Assembly (NCBI GenBank): GCA_016795345.1
Contig: JAEUHO010000515.1
Span: 1 to 36,642 of the forward strand
Reading direction: 5' to 3'
Source: Planctomycetia bacterium
GTDB taxonomy: Bacteria > Planctomycetota > PLA2 > JAEUHO01
DNA: 36,642 nt
Shown here one piece after another: positions 22,710 to 30,138 of the stretch. The notes under the pieces were generated by a model. It saw only the letters and a program-made list of their open reading frames with translations, was not told where the DNA came from and searched no databases. Numbering within the stretch: the stretch's first letter is position 1; each line of letters starts with the position of its first letter. Both the position numbers and the translations under genes were made by a program.

Positions 22710-25031
22710 TCATCGCACGGGCGCCACGCGGCGGGGCCAGGCGTCGAGGAAGCCGAGGCGGCCGCGCGCCACGTCGCGGCCGCGCGCGACGTTCGGGCCG
22801 CCGCCGGGGCCCCGCGGGCCGTCCTTGCCCCATGCCTTGCCGTCGCCGGCGTCGGCGTCGGGGACGGGGTCGCCGCCGCCCGCGGGCCGGCGCAGATAGC
22901 GGTCCGCGCCGCCGAGGTCGAGGAGGAACGACGTCTGCGGCAGGAAGAACGTGAAGCCCGAGCCGCGGCTCGGGACCGCGTAGTCGGGCCGTTCGTCGAT
23001 CGCGCCGAACGCGAGCGCGCCCGCGTTCGCCACGTAGACGTCGTCGCCGCCCTCGTCGAGGAGCCAGCCGTGGCTGCGGACGTTGGCGCAGCCGAGGCTG
23101 ATGATGTCGGCCTCGTAGCGGTCGTTGCCCGCGCGGTCGAAGACGAACGCGTTCACGACGTCCCAGCCGAAGCCGACGCCCGCGCCCGCCTTGGGCCCGA
23201 GGTCCACCTTCGCCCAGTCGAGGAGGAGGTGCTGGTCGTCGCCGCCCTCGTCGACGACGGCGCCGACCGCGAAGTGCGCGCCGGAGCCGTGGCTGAAGTA
23301 GACGCTGCGGTACGCGTCGTTGCCGCCGCCGTCATAGAGGAGGCCGGTGCCGAACCAGAAGCCGCAGCCCTGGCTGAAGTTGCCGGCGTCGTAGGTGTCG
23401 TCGCCGTCGACGTCGAGGAGCGCGCCGAGGCCGCCGGCCCAGGCGTGGCCGTCGTTCACGTCGCCGCGCCGGCCGAAGCCCGCGCCCTGCGCGCACGACG
23501 ACACGATCTTCTGGTCGCTGTGGTAGTCGGCGCGGCCCTTCCCCGCCGTCTCCGGTTTCGGGTCGGCGGCGTAGCGGTCGTTGCCGGCGCGGTCGGCGAG
23601 GACCCCCGCGCCGCCCGGCCCGCCGTACCCCTGGCCGTCGCCCTCGAGCAGCCGGTACTCGTCGTCGCCCGCCACGTCGAGCAGGAGGCCGACGCCGAAC
23701 GTGCCGGCGCCCTGCCCGGTGAGGCACGCGTACTCGTCGTCGCCGCCCTCGTCCACGAGCACGCCGACGCCGAGGAACCCCGCGCCGAGCGAGAGGCGGT
23801 CGCCCTTGTAGTACGTGTGCGTGTCGCCCGCGACGTAGAGGACGCCGCAGCCGAGGATGCCCGACGCGACGAGGCCCGCCGTGCGCTCGGCCTCGGGCTC
23901 CTGGAGCTCGATGCCGTAGTCCTCGCCGATGCGGTCGCCGCCGACGCGGTCGGTCAGGACGAGCGCGAGCGACAGCGGGCGGTCGGGCGCGGTGTGCGCG
24001 ATCCCGCCGCTCCAGTTGTTCGACGCCCACGCGCGCACGACGAGGAACGGCGCGTCGGCGGTCTGCGTGTTGACGCCGGAGTTGTCGAAGAGCACGGTGC
24101 CCCAGGGCGTCGGGAGCCGGAGCTCGAACGAGGGGAGCTCCTTCGGCTGGCGCACCTTCGTCGGCGGCTTGCCGTCCTCGCCGGCCTCCTCGACCTCCTC
24201 CGTCGGCCGCGCGGCCGCGAGCTCCCACCGCGCGCGCTGGACGGCCTCCATCGCCTTCAGGCTGCCGTAGGCGAGCGCGTGTTCGTCGAGCACGCGGGCG
24301 ACGTCCTCCCACAGCGGCACCGTGCGGGCGTCGTCCTCGCGGGCCGCGAGCGGCGGGTTGAGCGCCGCGAACACCGCCGCCCGCTGCGCGGGCGTCACGT
24401 GGCGCAGGCCCACGTCGATCCAGCGGCGCGCGTCGATCGTCGCGAGCACGAGCCGCGCGAGCGGCAGGTGGTACACGTCGGGCACGACCTTCACCCGCTC
24501 CGCGAGCGCCTTCGGGTCGGCGGCGAGCGGGTCGCCGGCGGCCACGAGGAGCCGCGCGAGCGCGTCGGCGAGCGGATCGGCGGCGGCGGGCTTCGGCTCG
24601 TGGAGGCCGAAGCCGAAGCCGCGGATCCCGCCGATGCGGCGGTCCACGCCGAGCGCGACCGCGAGCCGGTACAGCGCGCCGGGCCCTTCCTTCGGCGCGA
24701 CGGTCATCTGCTCGGTCGTCAGCACGTCCTCGACGACGTTGCCGAGGGTGCGCGTGAACGCGTACGTGCCGCGCGCGTCGGCGAGCAGGTCGTCGAAGAA
24801 CGGCGCCTTGAACGGCACGACGTGCGGGTACCGCGGCCACGTCGTCTTCGGCCGGAACCCGAGGTCGGCGTCCGCGAGCCCCGCCTCCTTCACGACCTCC
24901 GCGAACACGTCGGGGGCGGGCTCCGCGGACGCGGCGGGCGGCGCGGCGTGCGGGGCGGGGGGCGCGTCGGCGGCGCGCGCGACGGCACCCGTCGCGAGGA
25001 GCGCGACGAGGCCCAGGGTGATCGACCGCAT
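22710..25031 (-). CDS. Secreted protein with ten Asp/Gly-rich D-x-x-G-[DN]-D-x-Y repeats
   Basis: A 773-residue protein. A signal peptide covers residues 1-20 (LATGAVARA). Residues 35-380 form an alpha-rich unknown domain. Residues about 390-718 hold ten copies of a unit of 25-50 residues: G-x-L-[LVF]-D-x-[GA]-G-[ND]-D-x-Y, then G-x-G-x-G-x-x-x-G, for example GVLVDEGGDDEYACLTGQGA and GLLLDVAGDDEYRLLEGDGQ. Spaced Asp and Gly in register suggest a beta-solenoid with calcium sites, somewhat like RTX repeats but with a different consensus. The tail is Gly/Arg-rich. ATG 25031 is fixed by GGGAGG at 25038-25043 and the signal peptide; an in-frame start at 25058 would add nine residues without a ribosome site. 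First gene of the operon ending at 17907. Confidence 0.8.
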   Translation of the reverse strand: MRSITLGLVALLATGAVARAADAPPAPHAAPPAASAEPAPDVFAEVVKEAGLADADLGFRPKTTWPRYPHVVPFKAPFFDDLLADARGTYAFTRTLGNVVEDVLTTEQMTVAPKEGPGALYRLAVALGVDRRIGGIRGFGFGLHEPKPAAADPLADALARLLVAAGDPLAADPKALAERVKVVPDVYHLPLARLVLATIDARRWIDVGLRHVTPAQRAAVFAALNPPLAAREDDARTVPLWEDVARVLDEHALAYGSLKAMEAVQRARWELAAARPTEEVEEAGEDGKPPTKVRQPKELPSFELRLPTPWGTVLFDNSGVNTQTADAPFLVVRAWASNNWSGGIAHTAPDRPLSLALVLTDRVGGDRIGEDYGIELQEPEAERTAGLVASGILGCGVLYVAGDTHTYYKGDRLSLGAGFLGVGVLVDEGGDDEYACLTGQGAGTFGVGLLLDVAGDDEYRLLEGDGQGYGGPGGAGVLADRAGNDRYAADPKPETAGKGRADYHSDQKIVSSCAQGAGFGRRGDVNDGHAWAGGLGALLDVDGDDTYDAGNFSQGCGFWFGTGLLYDGGGNDAYRSVYFSHGSGAHFAVGAVVDEGGDDQHLLLDWAKVDLGPKAGAGVGFGWDVVNAFVFDRAGNDRYEADIISLGCANVRSHGWLLDEGGDDVYVANAGALAFGAIDERPDYAVPSRGSGFTFFLPQTSFLLDLGGADRYLRRPAGGGDPVPDADAGDGKAWGKDGPRGPGGGPNVARGRDVARGRLGFLDAWPRRVAPVR

Positions 25032-25056
25032 GGAAGTCCTCCCGACCGGGCCCCCC

Positions 25057-25066
25057 ACCGTACGAT
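25057..25066. promoter_or_regulatory. Overlapping divergent -10 boxes
   Basis: On the plus strand TACGAT at 25061-25066 lies 9 bases before ATG 25076. On the minus strand TACGGT at 25062-25057 lies 25 bases before ATG 25031, with a ribosome site between. The two boxes share a GTAC centre, so polymerase should occupy only one at a time. Confidence 0.4.
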
Positions 25067-25075
25067 CGGGACGCC

Positions 25076-26539
25076 ATGGCGACGACCCCCGTCTATCGGC
25101 CCGTGACCCCCGCGATCGTCGCCGCCCTCGAGGGGGTCGTGGGCGCGGCGAACGTCGTGCGCCCCGGCCCGGACCTCGACCGCTTCTCCCACGACGAGAG
25201 CGAGGACCTCTTCGCGGCGCCCGAGGTGGCCGTGCGCCCCGGCTCGACCGCCGAGGTCGCCGCGGTCCTCGCGCTCGCCCACCGCGAACGGGTCCCCGTC
25301 ACCCCCCGCGCCGCCGGCACCGGGCTCTCGGGCGGCGCCCTCCCCCTCCACGGCGGCATCGTCCTCTCCGTCGAGCGCATGGACCGCATCCTCGAGGTGG
25401 ACGAGGCCAACCTCGTCGCGGTCGTCCAGCCCGGCGTCGTCACCGAGCGCCTGCAGCAGGAGGTCGAGGCGCGCGGCCTCTACTACCCGCCCGACCCCGC
25501 GAGCCGCGGCTCCTGCACCCTCGGCGGCAACATCGCCGAGAACGCCGGCGGCCCCCACTGCGTCAAGTACGGCCTCACGAAGGACTACGTCCTCTCCCTC
25601 GAGGCCGTCACCGCCGACGGCCGCGTCTTCCGCACCGGCGGCAAGGTGCGCAAGGACGTCGCGGGCTACGACCTCGCGCACCTCCTCGTCGGCAGCGAGG
25701 GCACCCTCGCCGTCGTCACCGAGGCGACGCTCCGGCTGATCCCGCTCCCGCGGTTCCGCCGCGTCGTCTTCGCGCCCTTCCCCGACCTCGACGCGGCCGC
25801 CCGCGCGATCCCGGCCCTCGCGCGAGCCCGCATCACGCCGTCGGCCCTCGAGCTCATGGAGCGCTCGGCGCTGGCCGCCGCGCAGGCCCACCTCCAGCGC
25901 TCGATCCCCGGCGGCGAGGCCGAGGCGAGCCTCATCGTCGAGGTCGACGGCCACGACGAGGCCGTCGTCGAGGCCGACCTCGTCCGCGTCGGCGAGGTGC
26001 TCGCCGAGGCCGGCGCCAGCGACGTCGTCCTCGCCGACTCGCCGCAGAAGGAGCGCGACCTCTGGCGCATCCGCCGCTGCATCGGCGAGGCCGTCAAGAA
26101 GATCGCCTCCTACGTCGAGTGCGACACCGCGGTCCCGCCGTCGAAGGTCCCGGACCTCCTGCGCGGCGTGCGCGCCGCCGCCGCGCGGCACGGCGTCCGC
26201 CAGATCTCCTACGGCCACGCCGGCGACGGCAACCTCCACGTCAACGTCCTCTCCGACGACCCCGACCCCGGCCACCGCGAGCGCGCGCTGCGCCCCGCCA
26301 TCGAGGCGATCTACGCCGTCGCGACGTCGCTCGGCGGCACGATCACCGGCGAGCACGGCGTCGGCTGCGTGGCCGCGCGCTACCTCCCCACGTGCCGCGA
26401 CGCGAACGCCATCGCGGTCATGCGCGCGGTGAAGCAGGCCCTCGACCCCGCGGGGATCCTCAACCCCGGCAAGGTCCTCGACGGCCCCGACTTCCACGCG
26501 ATCCCGCGCCGCCCGCGGCGCCGGACGGCGACCCCGTGA
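25076..26539 (+). CDS. glcD: FAD-linked oxidase, glycolate/lactate oxidase GlcD type
   Basis: A 487-residue flavoprotein oxidising 2-hydroxy acids such as glycolate or D-lactate. The FAD_binding_4 domain covers about residues 45-225, with RAAGTGLSGGALPLHGGIVL as the phosphate-binding loop, then GSCTLGGNIAENAGGPHCVK and GYDLAHLLVGSEGTLAVVTE. The FAD-oxidase C domain follows, with SYGHAGDGNLHVNV and the ending GTITGEHGVGC...ALDPAGILNPGK. These are all standard GlcD landmarks at normal length. GlcD usually works with GlcE and the iron-sulfur subunit GlcF; neither is present, but a 2Fe-2S protein gene follows 22 bases later. The promoter is probably the TACGAT at 25061-25066. Substrate (glycolate or D-lactate) cannot be settled from sequence. 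Confidence 0.88.
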   Translation: MATTPVYRPVTPAIVAALEGVVGAANVVRPGPDLDRFSHDESEDLFAAPEVAVRPGSTAEVAAVLALAHRERVPVTPRAAGTGLSGGALPLHGGIVLSVERMDRILEVDEANLVAVVQPGVVTERLQQEVEARGLYYPPDPASRGSCTLGGNIAENAGGPHCVKYGLTKDYVLSLEAVTADGRVFRTGGKVRKDVAGYDLAHLLVGSEGTLAVVTEATLRLIPLPRFRRVVFAPFPDLDAAARAIPALARARITPSALELMERSALAAAQAHLQRSIPGGEAEASLIVEVDGHDEAVVEADLVRVGEVLAEAGASDVVLADSPQKERDLWRIRRCIGEAVKKIASYVECDTAVPPSKVPDLLRGVRAAAARHGVRQISYGHAGDGNLHVNVLSDDPDPGHRERALRPAIEAIYAVATSLGGTITGEHGVGCVAARYLPTCRDANAIAVMRAVKQALDPAGILNPGKVLDGPDFHAIPRRPRRRTATP

Positions 26540-26540
26540 A

Positions 26541-26565
26541 CGGGACCGCGAGGCCCGGCCCGTGA
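26541..26565 (+). repeat. Dispersed GCGAGGCCCG element filling a short intercistronic gap
   Basis: Core at 26548-26557 with the longest shared flanks (CGGGACC and GCCCG). It fills the whole 22-base gap between the GlcD-type gene and the GTG start of the NifU-like gene. Confidence 0.65.
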
Positions 26566-27434
26566 CGGTCCCCCCCGCGCTCGCGCGCCTCGCGCCGGCC
26601 TACCTCGCGCGCCTCGTCGCGCCGGCGGGCCTCGGCGACCTCGTGCCCGCGGACCTCGCGGGCGAGGTCGGCAGCGTGGTCGGCGGCGGCGGCGTGCGCG
26701 TGATGCTCCGCGTCGCCGCGCGGCCCGGCGCCGCGCCGCGCGCGACCGCGCTCGCGTTCCGGTCGCTCGGCAGCCCGTCGGCCCACGGGCCCGGCGCGGT
26801 GCTCGTCGAACGCGGCACGGGCGCGACGCTCGACGACCTCGCGGCGCTGCGCCGCGCCGATCTCCTCGCGCCGCTCGGGCCCGTGCCCCCCGCCGTCGAA
26901 CGCGCGGCCGACCGCTGCCTCGACGCGCTCGACCGCGCGCTCACCGACGGCGCCGCGGCCGCGCGGACCGACGCGCCGGGCCTGCTCACCTGCCGGTGCC
27001 TGGGCGTCGGCGACCGCGAGATCCGGCGCGCCGTGGCCCGCGGCGCCACGACGGTCCCGATGATCGGGCTCGACTGCGCGGCGGGCACGGGCTGCCACTC
27101 GTGCTGGCCCGACCTGCGCGCGCTCCTCCTCGAGACGACGACGGAGCGGACGGCCCCCGGGCCTCGCGTCCCGCCCCCCCCGACCGCGCCGCCGACCGCC
27201 CCCCCTTCCCTGCACGCGGCGATCCGCGCGCTCGTCGCGCCGTTGTGGCACGCGCAGGGCGTGACCCTGGGCGAGGTCGCGACCGACGGCGGCGCCGTGC
27301 GCCTCACGGTGGCCGCCACGGCGCCCGACGCGATGGCGAGCCCCATCGGCGCCGTCGCGCTGGCGCAACATGCGCTGCGCGAAACGATGGACGAGGCCGT
27401 CCGCGTGGTCCTCGGCGACGCGGCGCCGCGGTGA
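26562..27434 (+). CDS. NifU-like three-domain protein keeping only the central 2Fe-2S cysteines
   Basis: A 290-residue protein with the NifU domain order. Residues 30-130 match the IscU/NifU-N scaffold (GEVG, then FRSLG, ATLDDLAALRRADLLAPLG, PP), but the three cluster ligands are gone: the Cys of P-V-C-G-D is Gly41 (its Asp is Gly43), the Cys of F-G-C is Ser71, and the Cys after PP is Ala115. Residues 141-190 are an intact BFD-like 2Fe-2S domain with C144, C146, C178 and C181, spaced as in Azotobacter NifU. Residues 216-290 resemble the Nfu domain but lack its C-x-x-C. It therefore probably carries one stable 2Fe-2S cluster and cannot assemble new ones as NifU does. A Pro-rich linker at 199-215 holds a dispersed-element copy. 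GTG start, 22 bases after the GlcD-type gene, so it may serve that oxidase as electron carrier (inference). Confidence 0.75.
   Translation: MTVPPALARLAPAYLARLVAPAGLGDLVPADLAGEVGSVVGGGGVRVMLRVAARPGAAPRATALAFRSLGSPSAHGPGAVLVERGTGATLDDLAALRRADLLAPLGPVPPAVERAADRCLDALDRALTDGAAAARTDAPGLLTCRCLGVGDREIRRAVARGATTVPMIGLDCAAGTGCHSCWPDLRALLLETTTERTAPGPRVPPPPTAPPTAPPSLHAAIRALVAPLWHAQGVTLGEVATDGGAVRLTVAATAPDAMASPIGAVALAQHALRETMDEAVRVVLGDAAPR
27156..27172 (-). repeat. Dispersed element in the linker of the NifU-like protein
   Basis: Core at 27158-27167 (minus orientation), encoding APGPRV at the start of the proline-rich interdomain linker. Confidence 0.5.
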
Positions 27435-27526
27435 CCGGAGACCCGGGACCGCCGGCGCGCGGCGGGGCTCGCGTCGGCGGCCGGATCGGCCGATGCAGAA
27501 GGAGGAGACGCGCGCTCCACGGAAAG

Positions 27527-27555
27527 TTCGGGGCCGTCGGTCCCGGTCCTATACT
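27527..27555 (+). promoter_or_regulatory. Candidate promoter of the DUF2203 gene
   Basis: TTCGGG at 27527-27532, a 17-base spacer, then TATACT at 27550-27555, a good -10 match. It lies 25 bases before ATG 27581, in the 146-base gap after the NifU-like gene. The rest of that gap holds no gene that I can support. Confidence 0.45.
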
Positions 27556-27580
27556 TCACGCGTCCCCGGGGGCCTGACGC

Positions 27581-28039
27581 ATGACGCGCACCGCGACGAA
27601 GCCGACGTTCTCCGTGGCCGAGGCGAACCGCACGCTGCCCCTGGTGCGCGCGATCGCGCAGGACATCGTCGCGGAGTTCGGGCGGCTGAAGGAGATCGGG
27701 CGCGACCGGCGGGCCCTCGAGGTCGAGGTCGCGTCGAACCCGAAGGCCCGTCCGCGGATGGACGCGCTGAAGGCCGACATCGACGAGGGCGCGACCCGGA
27801 TCGACGCGTACATCAAGGAGCTCTCGGACCTCGGCGTCGAGCTGAAGGACCCCGAGCGCGGGCTGGTGGACTTCCCCTCGGAGCGCGCCGGCCGGGCCGT
27901 CTGGCTGTGCTGGAAGCTCGGCGAGGAATCCGTCGCCCACTGGCACGGGATGGACGAGACGTTCTCGGACCGCCGCCCGATCGAGGCCGGCGGCAAGCGG
28001 CCGGAGCGGCGCGCGACGGGCGAAGGCCCCGCGACGTGA
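27581..28039 (+). CDS. DUF2203 family protein
   Basis: A 152-residue mostly helical protein. PTFSVAEANRTLPLVRAIAQ at the start, a charged helical middle, and RGLVDFPSERAGRAVWLCWK then LGEESVAHWHGMDETFSDRR near the end are characteristic of DUF2203, a small family widespread in planctomycetes, Firmicutes and others with no established function. The conserved His/Trp/Asp cluster near the C-terminus suggests a binding site but nothing more can be said. The ATG follows a good -10 box by 25 bases. The stop overlaps the GTG of the next gene (GTGA), so the two are coupled. Confidence 0.82.
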   Translation: MTRTATKPTFSVAEANRTLPLVRAIAQDIVAEFGRLKEIGRDRRALEVEVASNPKARPRMDALKADIDEGATRIDAYIKELSDLGVELKDPERGLVDFPSERAGRAVWLCWKLGEESVAHWHGMDETFSDRRPIEAGGKRPERRATGEGPAT

Positions 28040-28500
28040 CCCCCGCCCGGCGGCCGCTCGCGGGCCGCACGCTCCTCGTCGTCGGCGCCGCGGACCCGGT
28101 CGCGAGCAGCGCCGCGCTGCACGCCGCGGCGCGGGGCGCCGCGGTGGTCGCGGCGGGCCCCGACGTCCCGAAGGTGATCCTGACCGCCGGCCTCATCGCG
28201 GCCACGGGCGCGACGGGCCGCGTCGTCGAGGAGGCCGCGCCGCCCCTGCTCGGGGCCGCGCTCGTCCGCGCGGCGGTCGCGGCGCTGGGCCCGGCCGCGG
28301 CGCCGATCACCGACGTCGTCGTCGCGGACGCGGTGTTCGCGACGCCGGCCCTCGCCGCCGCCGCGGGGTCCGACCTCGTCGCCGCGCTCCCGCCGGGCGC
28401 GCGCCTCCACCGCGCCGAGGCGGCGCCGACGGACGGGCCCAAGGCCGCGGGCCGCCGGATCGCCGACGGCCTGCTCGCGCCGCCCGGCCCGCCGCGCTAA
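28036..28500 (+). CDS. Short Rossmann-like protein (SDR fragment-like)
   Basis: A 154-residue Ala-rich protein. GRTLLVVGAADPVASSAALH followed by AAARGAAVVAAGPD is the first beta-alpha-beta of a Rossmann fold, and ITDVVVADAVFATPALAAA could be the fourth strand region. The length is well below the 240-260 residues of short-chain dehydrogenases, and no YxxxK catalytic pair is visible, so it is either a reduced nucleotide-binding protein or a decayed SDR. GTG 28036 overlaps the DUF2203 stop by four bases, and the ferredoxin gene starts 9 bases after its stop, so it belongs to the same transcript. Function unknown. Confidence 0.6.
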   Translation: MTPARRPLAGRTLLVVGAADPVASSAALHAAARGAAVVAAGPDVPKVILTAGLIAATGATGRVVEEAAPPLLGAALVRAAVAALGPAAAPITDVVVADAVFATPALAAAAGSDLVAALPPGARLHRAEAAPTDGPKAAGRRIADGLLAPPGPPR

Positions 28501-28509
28501 CGTCGCCGC

Positions 28510-28896
28510 GTGGACGCCGCGCCCCCGCCCCCGCCGTCGCCCTCCCCGTCGCCGTCGCGCGCGCCGTTCGCGGCCCACGTGGTCGTCTGCCACGGCACCT
28601 CGTGCACGGAGCGCGGCCAGGGCCTGCCCGCGCGCGAGCTGCGCAACGCGCTGTTCGAGGGCGGGCTGCAGGGCGCGGTCCGCGTGACGAAGGCCACGTG
28701 CCTCAACCTGTGCAACCTCGCGCCGAACTGCGTCGTGTACGGCGCGGGCCCCACCGACGCGGCGCCGGCGGGCGGCGCGTGGTACGCGGGCCTCACGCCG
28801 TCGAAGGTGCGGCGCATCGTCGACGAGCACCTGAAGGGCGGGCGGCCCGTCGCCGACCTGCTCGTGCGCTGGGACCATCCCGACGTCGCGACGTGA
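28510..28896 (+). CDS. Thioredoxin-like 2Fe-2S ferredoxin
   Basis: A 128-residue protein. After a Pro/Ser-rich leader (1-20) comes the thioredoxin-like ferredoxin fold: VVVCHGTSC with C27 and C32, then VTKATCLNLCNLAPNC with C64 and C68, the four cluster ligands, plus an extra C74. AWYAGLTPSKVRRIVDEHLK and GGRPVADLLV close the domain, as in Aquifex Fd4-like and NuoE C-terminal domains. It should carry one electron via a 2Fe-2S cluster; the redox partner is unknown, though the 2Fe-2S NifU-like protein and GlcD-type oxidase lie upstream. GTG is used as start because no ATG exists before the core. The gene ends at a hairpin shared with the convergent folE. Confidence 0.82.
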   Translation: MDAAPPPPPSPSPSPSRAPFAAHVVVCHGTSCTERGQGLPARELRNALFEGGLQGAVRVTKATCLNLCNLAPNCVVYGAGPTDAAPAGGAWYAGLTPSKVRRIVDEHLKGGRPVADLLVRWDHPDVAT

Positions 28897-28925
28897 CGCG
28901 AGGCCCGGTCGCCGCCGGGCCCGCG
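28895..28925 (+). repeat. Dispersed GCGAGGCCCG element forming a terminator arm
   Basis: Core at 28898-28907, overlapping the hairpin at 28902-28921. Confidence 0.55.
28902..28921. terminator. Hairpin between convergent ferredoxin and folE genes
   Basis: GGCCCGG at 28902-28908 pairs with CCGGGCC at 28915-28921 across a 6-base loop. It lies in the 42-base gap between two stop codons and resembles the 7804-7833 hairpin in being built on the dispersed element. There is no U-tract. Confidence 0.5.
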
Positions 28926-28938
28926 CCCCGGGACGCCG

Positions 28939-29589
28939 TCAGACCGTCGGGCCGCGCAGGATCTGCAGGAACTCCTGCCGCGTGCGCGCGTCGGTCCGGA
29001 ACCGCCCGCGCATGCACGACGTGACGGCGCGGCTGTTCTGCTTCTCGACGCCGCGCATCATCATGCAGAGGTGCGCGGCCTCGATGACGACGCCGACGCC
29101 CGCGGGCGCGAGGATCTCCTCGACGGCCTCGGCGATCTGCATCGTGAGCCGCTCCTGGACCTGCAGGCGGCGCGCGAAGCAGTCCACGATCCGCGGGAGC
29201 TTCGACAGGCCCACGATCTTGCCGCGGGGCAGGTAGGCGACGTGCGCGCGGCCGAAGAACGGCAGCAGGTGGTGCTCGCAGAGGCTGTAGACCTCGATGT
29301 CGCGCACGACCACCATCTCGTCGGCGTCGTGCTCGAAGACGGCGCCGTTCAGCACGTCCTTCGGCGCCTTGGCGGCGCCCGCGGTCAGGTACGCGAGGCT
29401 CTGCGCGACCCGCAGGGGCGTCTTGCGGAGCCCTTCGCGCGTCGGGTCCTCGCCCAGCCGGCGCAGGAGCTCGCGGACGAGGTCCTCGGAGGTCGCGGCG
29501 GCGAGGGAGCCTTCGCCGGCGGACGTCGCGCCCCCGGCGGGCACCGGGGTGGCGGGCGGCGAGGAGGGCGAGCGGCGGCGAGGGGCCAT
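28939..29589 (-). CDS. folE: GTP cyclohydrolase I
   Basis: A 216-residue enzyme converting GTP to dihydroneopterin triphosphate, the first step of folate and pterin synthesis. After a 30-residue Pro/Ser/Ala leader, the fold is complete: [40 protein letters not shown] with zinc ligands C104 and H107, [33 protein letters not shown], and [17 protein letters not shown] with the third zinc ligand C175. ATG 29589 is preceded by a TACCCT box 10 bases upstream (29605-29600) and has no Shine-Dalgarno, so a very short leader is likely. Earlier in-frame codons would lie upstream of that box. No other folate gene is in the window. Confidence 0.95.
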   Translation of the reverse strand: MAPRRRSPSSPPATPVPAGGATSAGEGSLAAATSEDLVRELLRRLGEDPTREGLRKTPLRVAQSLAYLTAGAAKAPKDVLNGAVFEHDADEMVVVRDIEVYSLCEHHLLPFFGRAHVAYLPRGKIVGLSKLPRIVDCFARRLQVQERLTMQIAEAVEEILAPAGVGVVIEAAHLCMMMRGVEKQNSRAVTSCMRGRFRTDARTRQEFLQILRGPTV

Positions 29590-29599
29590 GGCGCGGGTC

Positions 29600-29605
29600 A
29601 GGGTA
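29600..29605 (-). promoter_or_regulatory. Candidate -10 box of folE
   Basis: TACCCT on the minus strand, 10 bases before ATG 29589; the leader would be about three bases. Confidence 0.35.
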
Positions 29606-29633
29606 TCGGGCGGCGCGGCCGGTGGCCCGGGGC

Positions 29634-29652
29634 GACCGGGCCTCGCCGTCCG
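29634..29652 (-). repeat. Dispersed GCGAGGCCCG element in a divergent promoter region
   Basis: Core at 29637-29646 (minus orientation), in the 201-base gap between folE and the first lipoprotein gene, upstream of both predicted promoters. Apart from this copy and the two promoters I see nothing else in the gap. Confidence 0.55.
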
Positions 29653-29726
29653 ACGCCGGGGCGCCCGCCGTCCCTCCGGGCGCGGCGCGGCCGCCGCCGT
29701 CCGGCCCGGGACCGGCAGGGACGGGG

Positions 29727-29755
29727 TTTCGCGCCGGGCCTCCCCCGTGTAGACT
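29727..29755 (+). promoter_or_regulatory. Candidate promoter of the lipoprotein cluster
   Basis: TTTCGC at 29727-29732, a 17-base spacer, and TAGACT at 29750-29755, 35 bases before ATG 29791. Confidence 0.4.
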
Positions 29756-29790
29756 CCGCCGTTCGGCCCCCCGGGGCACGGAGGCGCGGC

Positions 29791-30138
29791 ATGAGGCTCT
29801 TGGCGAAGTTCTGCACGGTGATCCCCTCGCTCGTGGTCGCGGCGGCCCTCTCGGGCTGCTCGAGCACGTCGGCGACGGTGTGGGAGTTCGGCGGCGGCGA
29901 CGGCCGCGCGCGCGACCAGGCCCAGCCCATCGAGGTCGTGCAGGACCCCGGGCAGATGTCGTACCGGACCGTCGGCCACATCCGCGCGGGCGGCAACACC
30001 CACGCGTACGACGCGATGGAGCGCCTGAAGGACGAGGCCCGCAAGCTCGGCGCGCACGCCATCACGAACGTGCACCGCGTCACGGGCACCGACGAGGCGA
30101 TCTACGAGGCCGACGCCATCCAGTGGACCGGCTGGTAG
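29791..30138 (+). CDS. Small lipoprotein, YbjQ/DUF4156-like
   Basis: A 115-residue lipoprotein: basic start, hydrophobic core, and lipobox LSGC with the lipidated cysteine at residue 23. The mature part has [20 protein letters not shown] followed by [20 protein letters not shown], the pattern of small proteins in which a helix of a heavy-metal-binding-like (YbjQ) or DUF4156 fold precedes an L-G-A-[HN]-A-[IV] strand. Role unknown; it should sit in the periplasm attached to a membrane. GGAGG at 29780-29784 fixes the ATG. The stop overlaps the start of the next lipoprotein gene by 16 bases if that begins at GTG 30123. Confidence 0.78.
   Translation: MRLLAKFCTVIPSLVVAAALSGCSSTSATVWEFGGGDGRARDQAQPIEVVQDPGQMSYRTVGHIRAGGNTHAYDAMERLKDEARKLGAHAITNVHRVTGTDEAIYEADAIQWTGW

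Noticed and set aside
22191-25106. A 971-codon plus-strand frame opposite the repeat-protein operon
   Set aside because: Composition typical of antisense frames at this G+C; the minus strand has a signal peptide, a ribosome site and ten repeats.
27493-27580. ATG after CGATGCAGAAGGAGGAG, and an AAGGAGGAG ribosome-site-like string at 27499-27507
   Set aside because: The frame opened by the ATG runs as Arg-rich shadow into DUF2203 and its successor, and no start codon follows the AAGGAGGAG at a usable distance. Probably coincidental.
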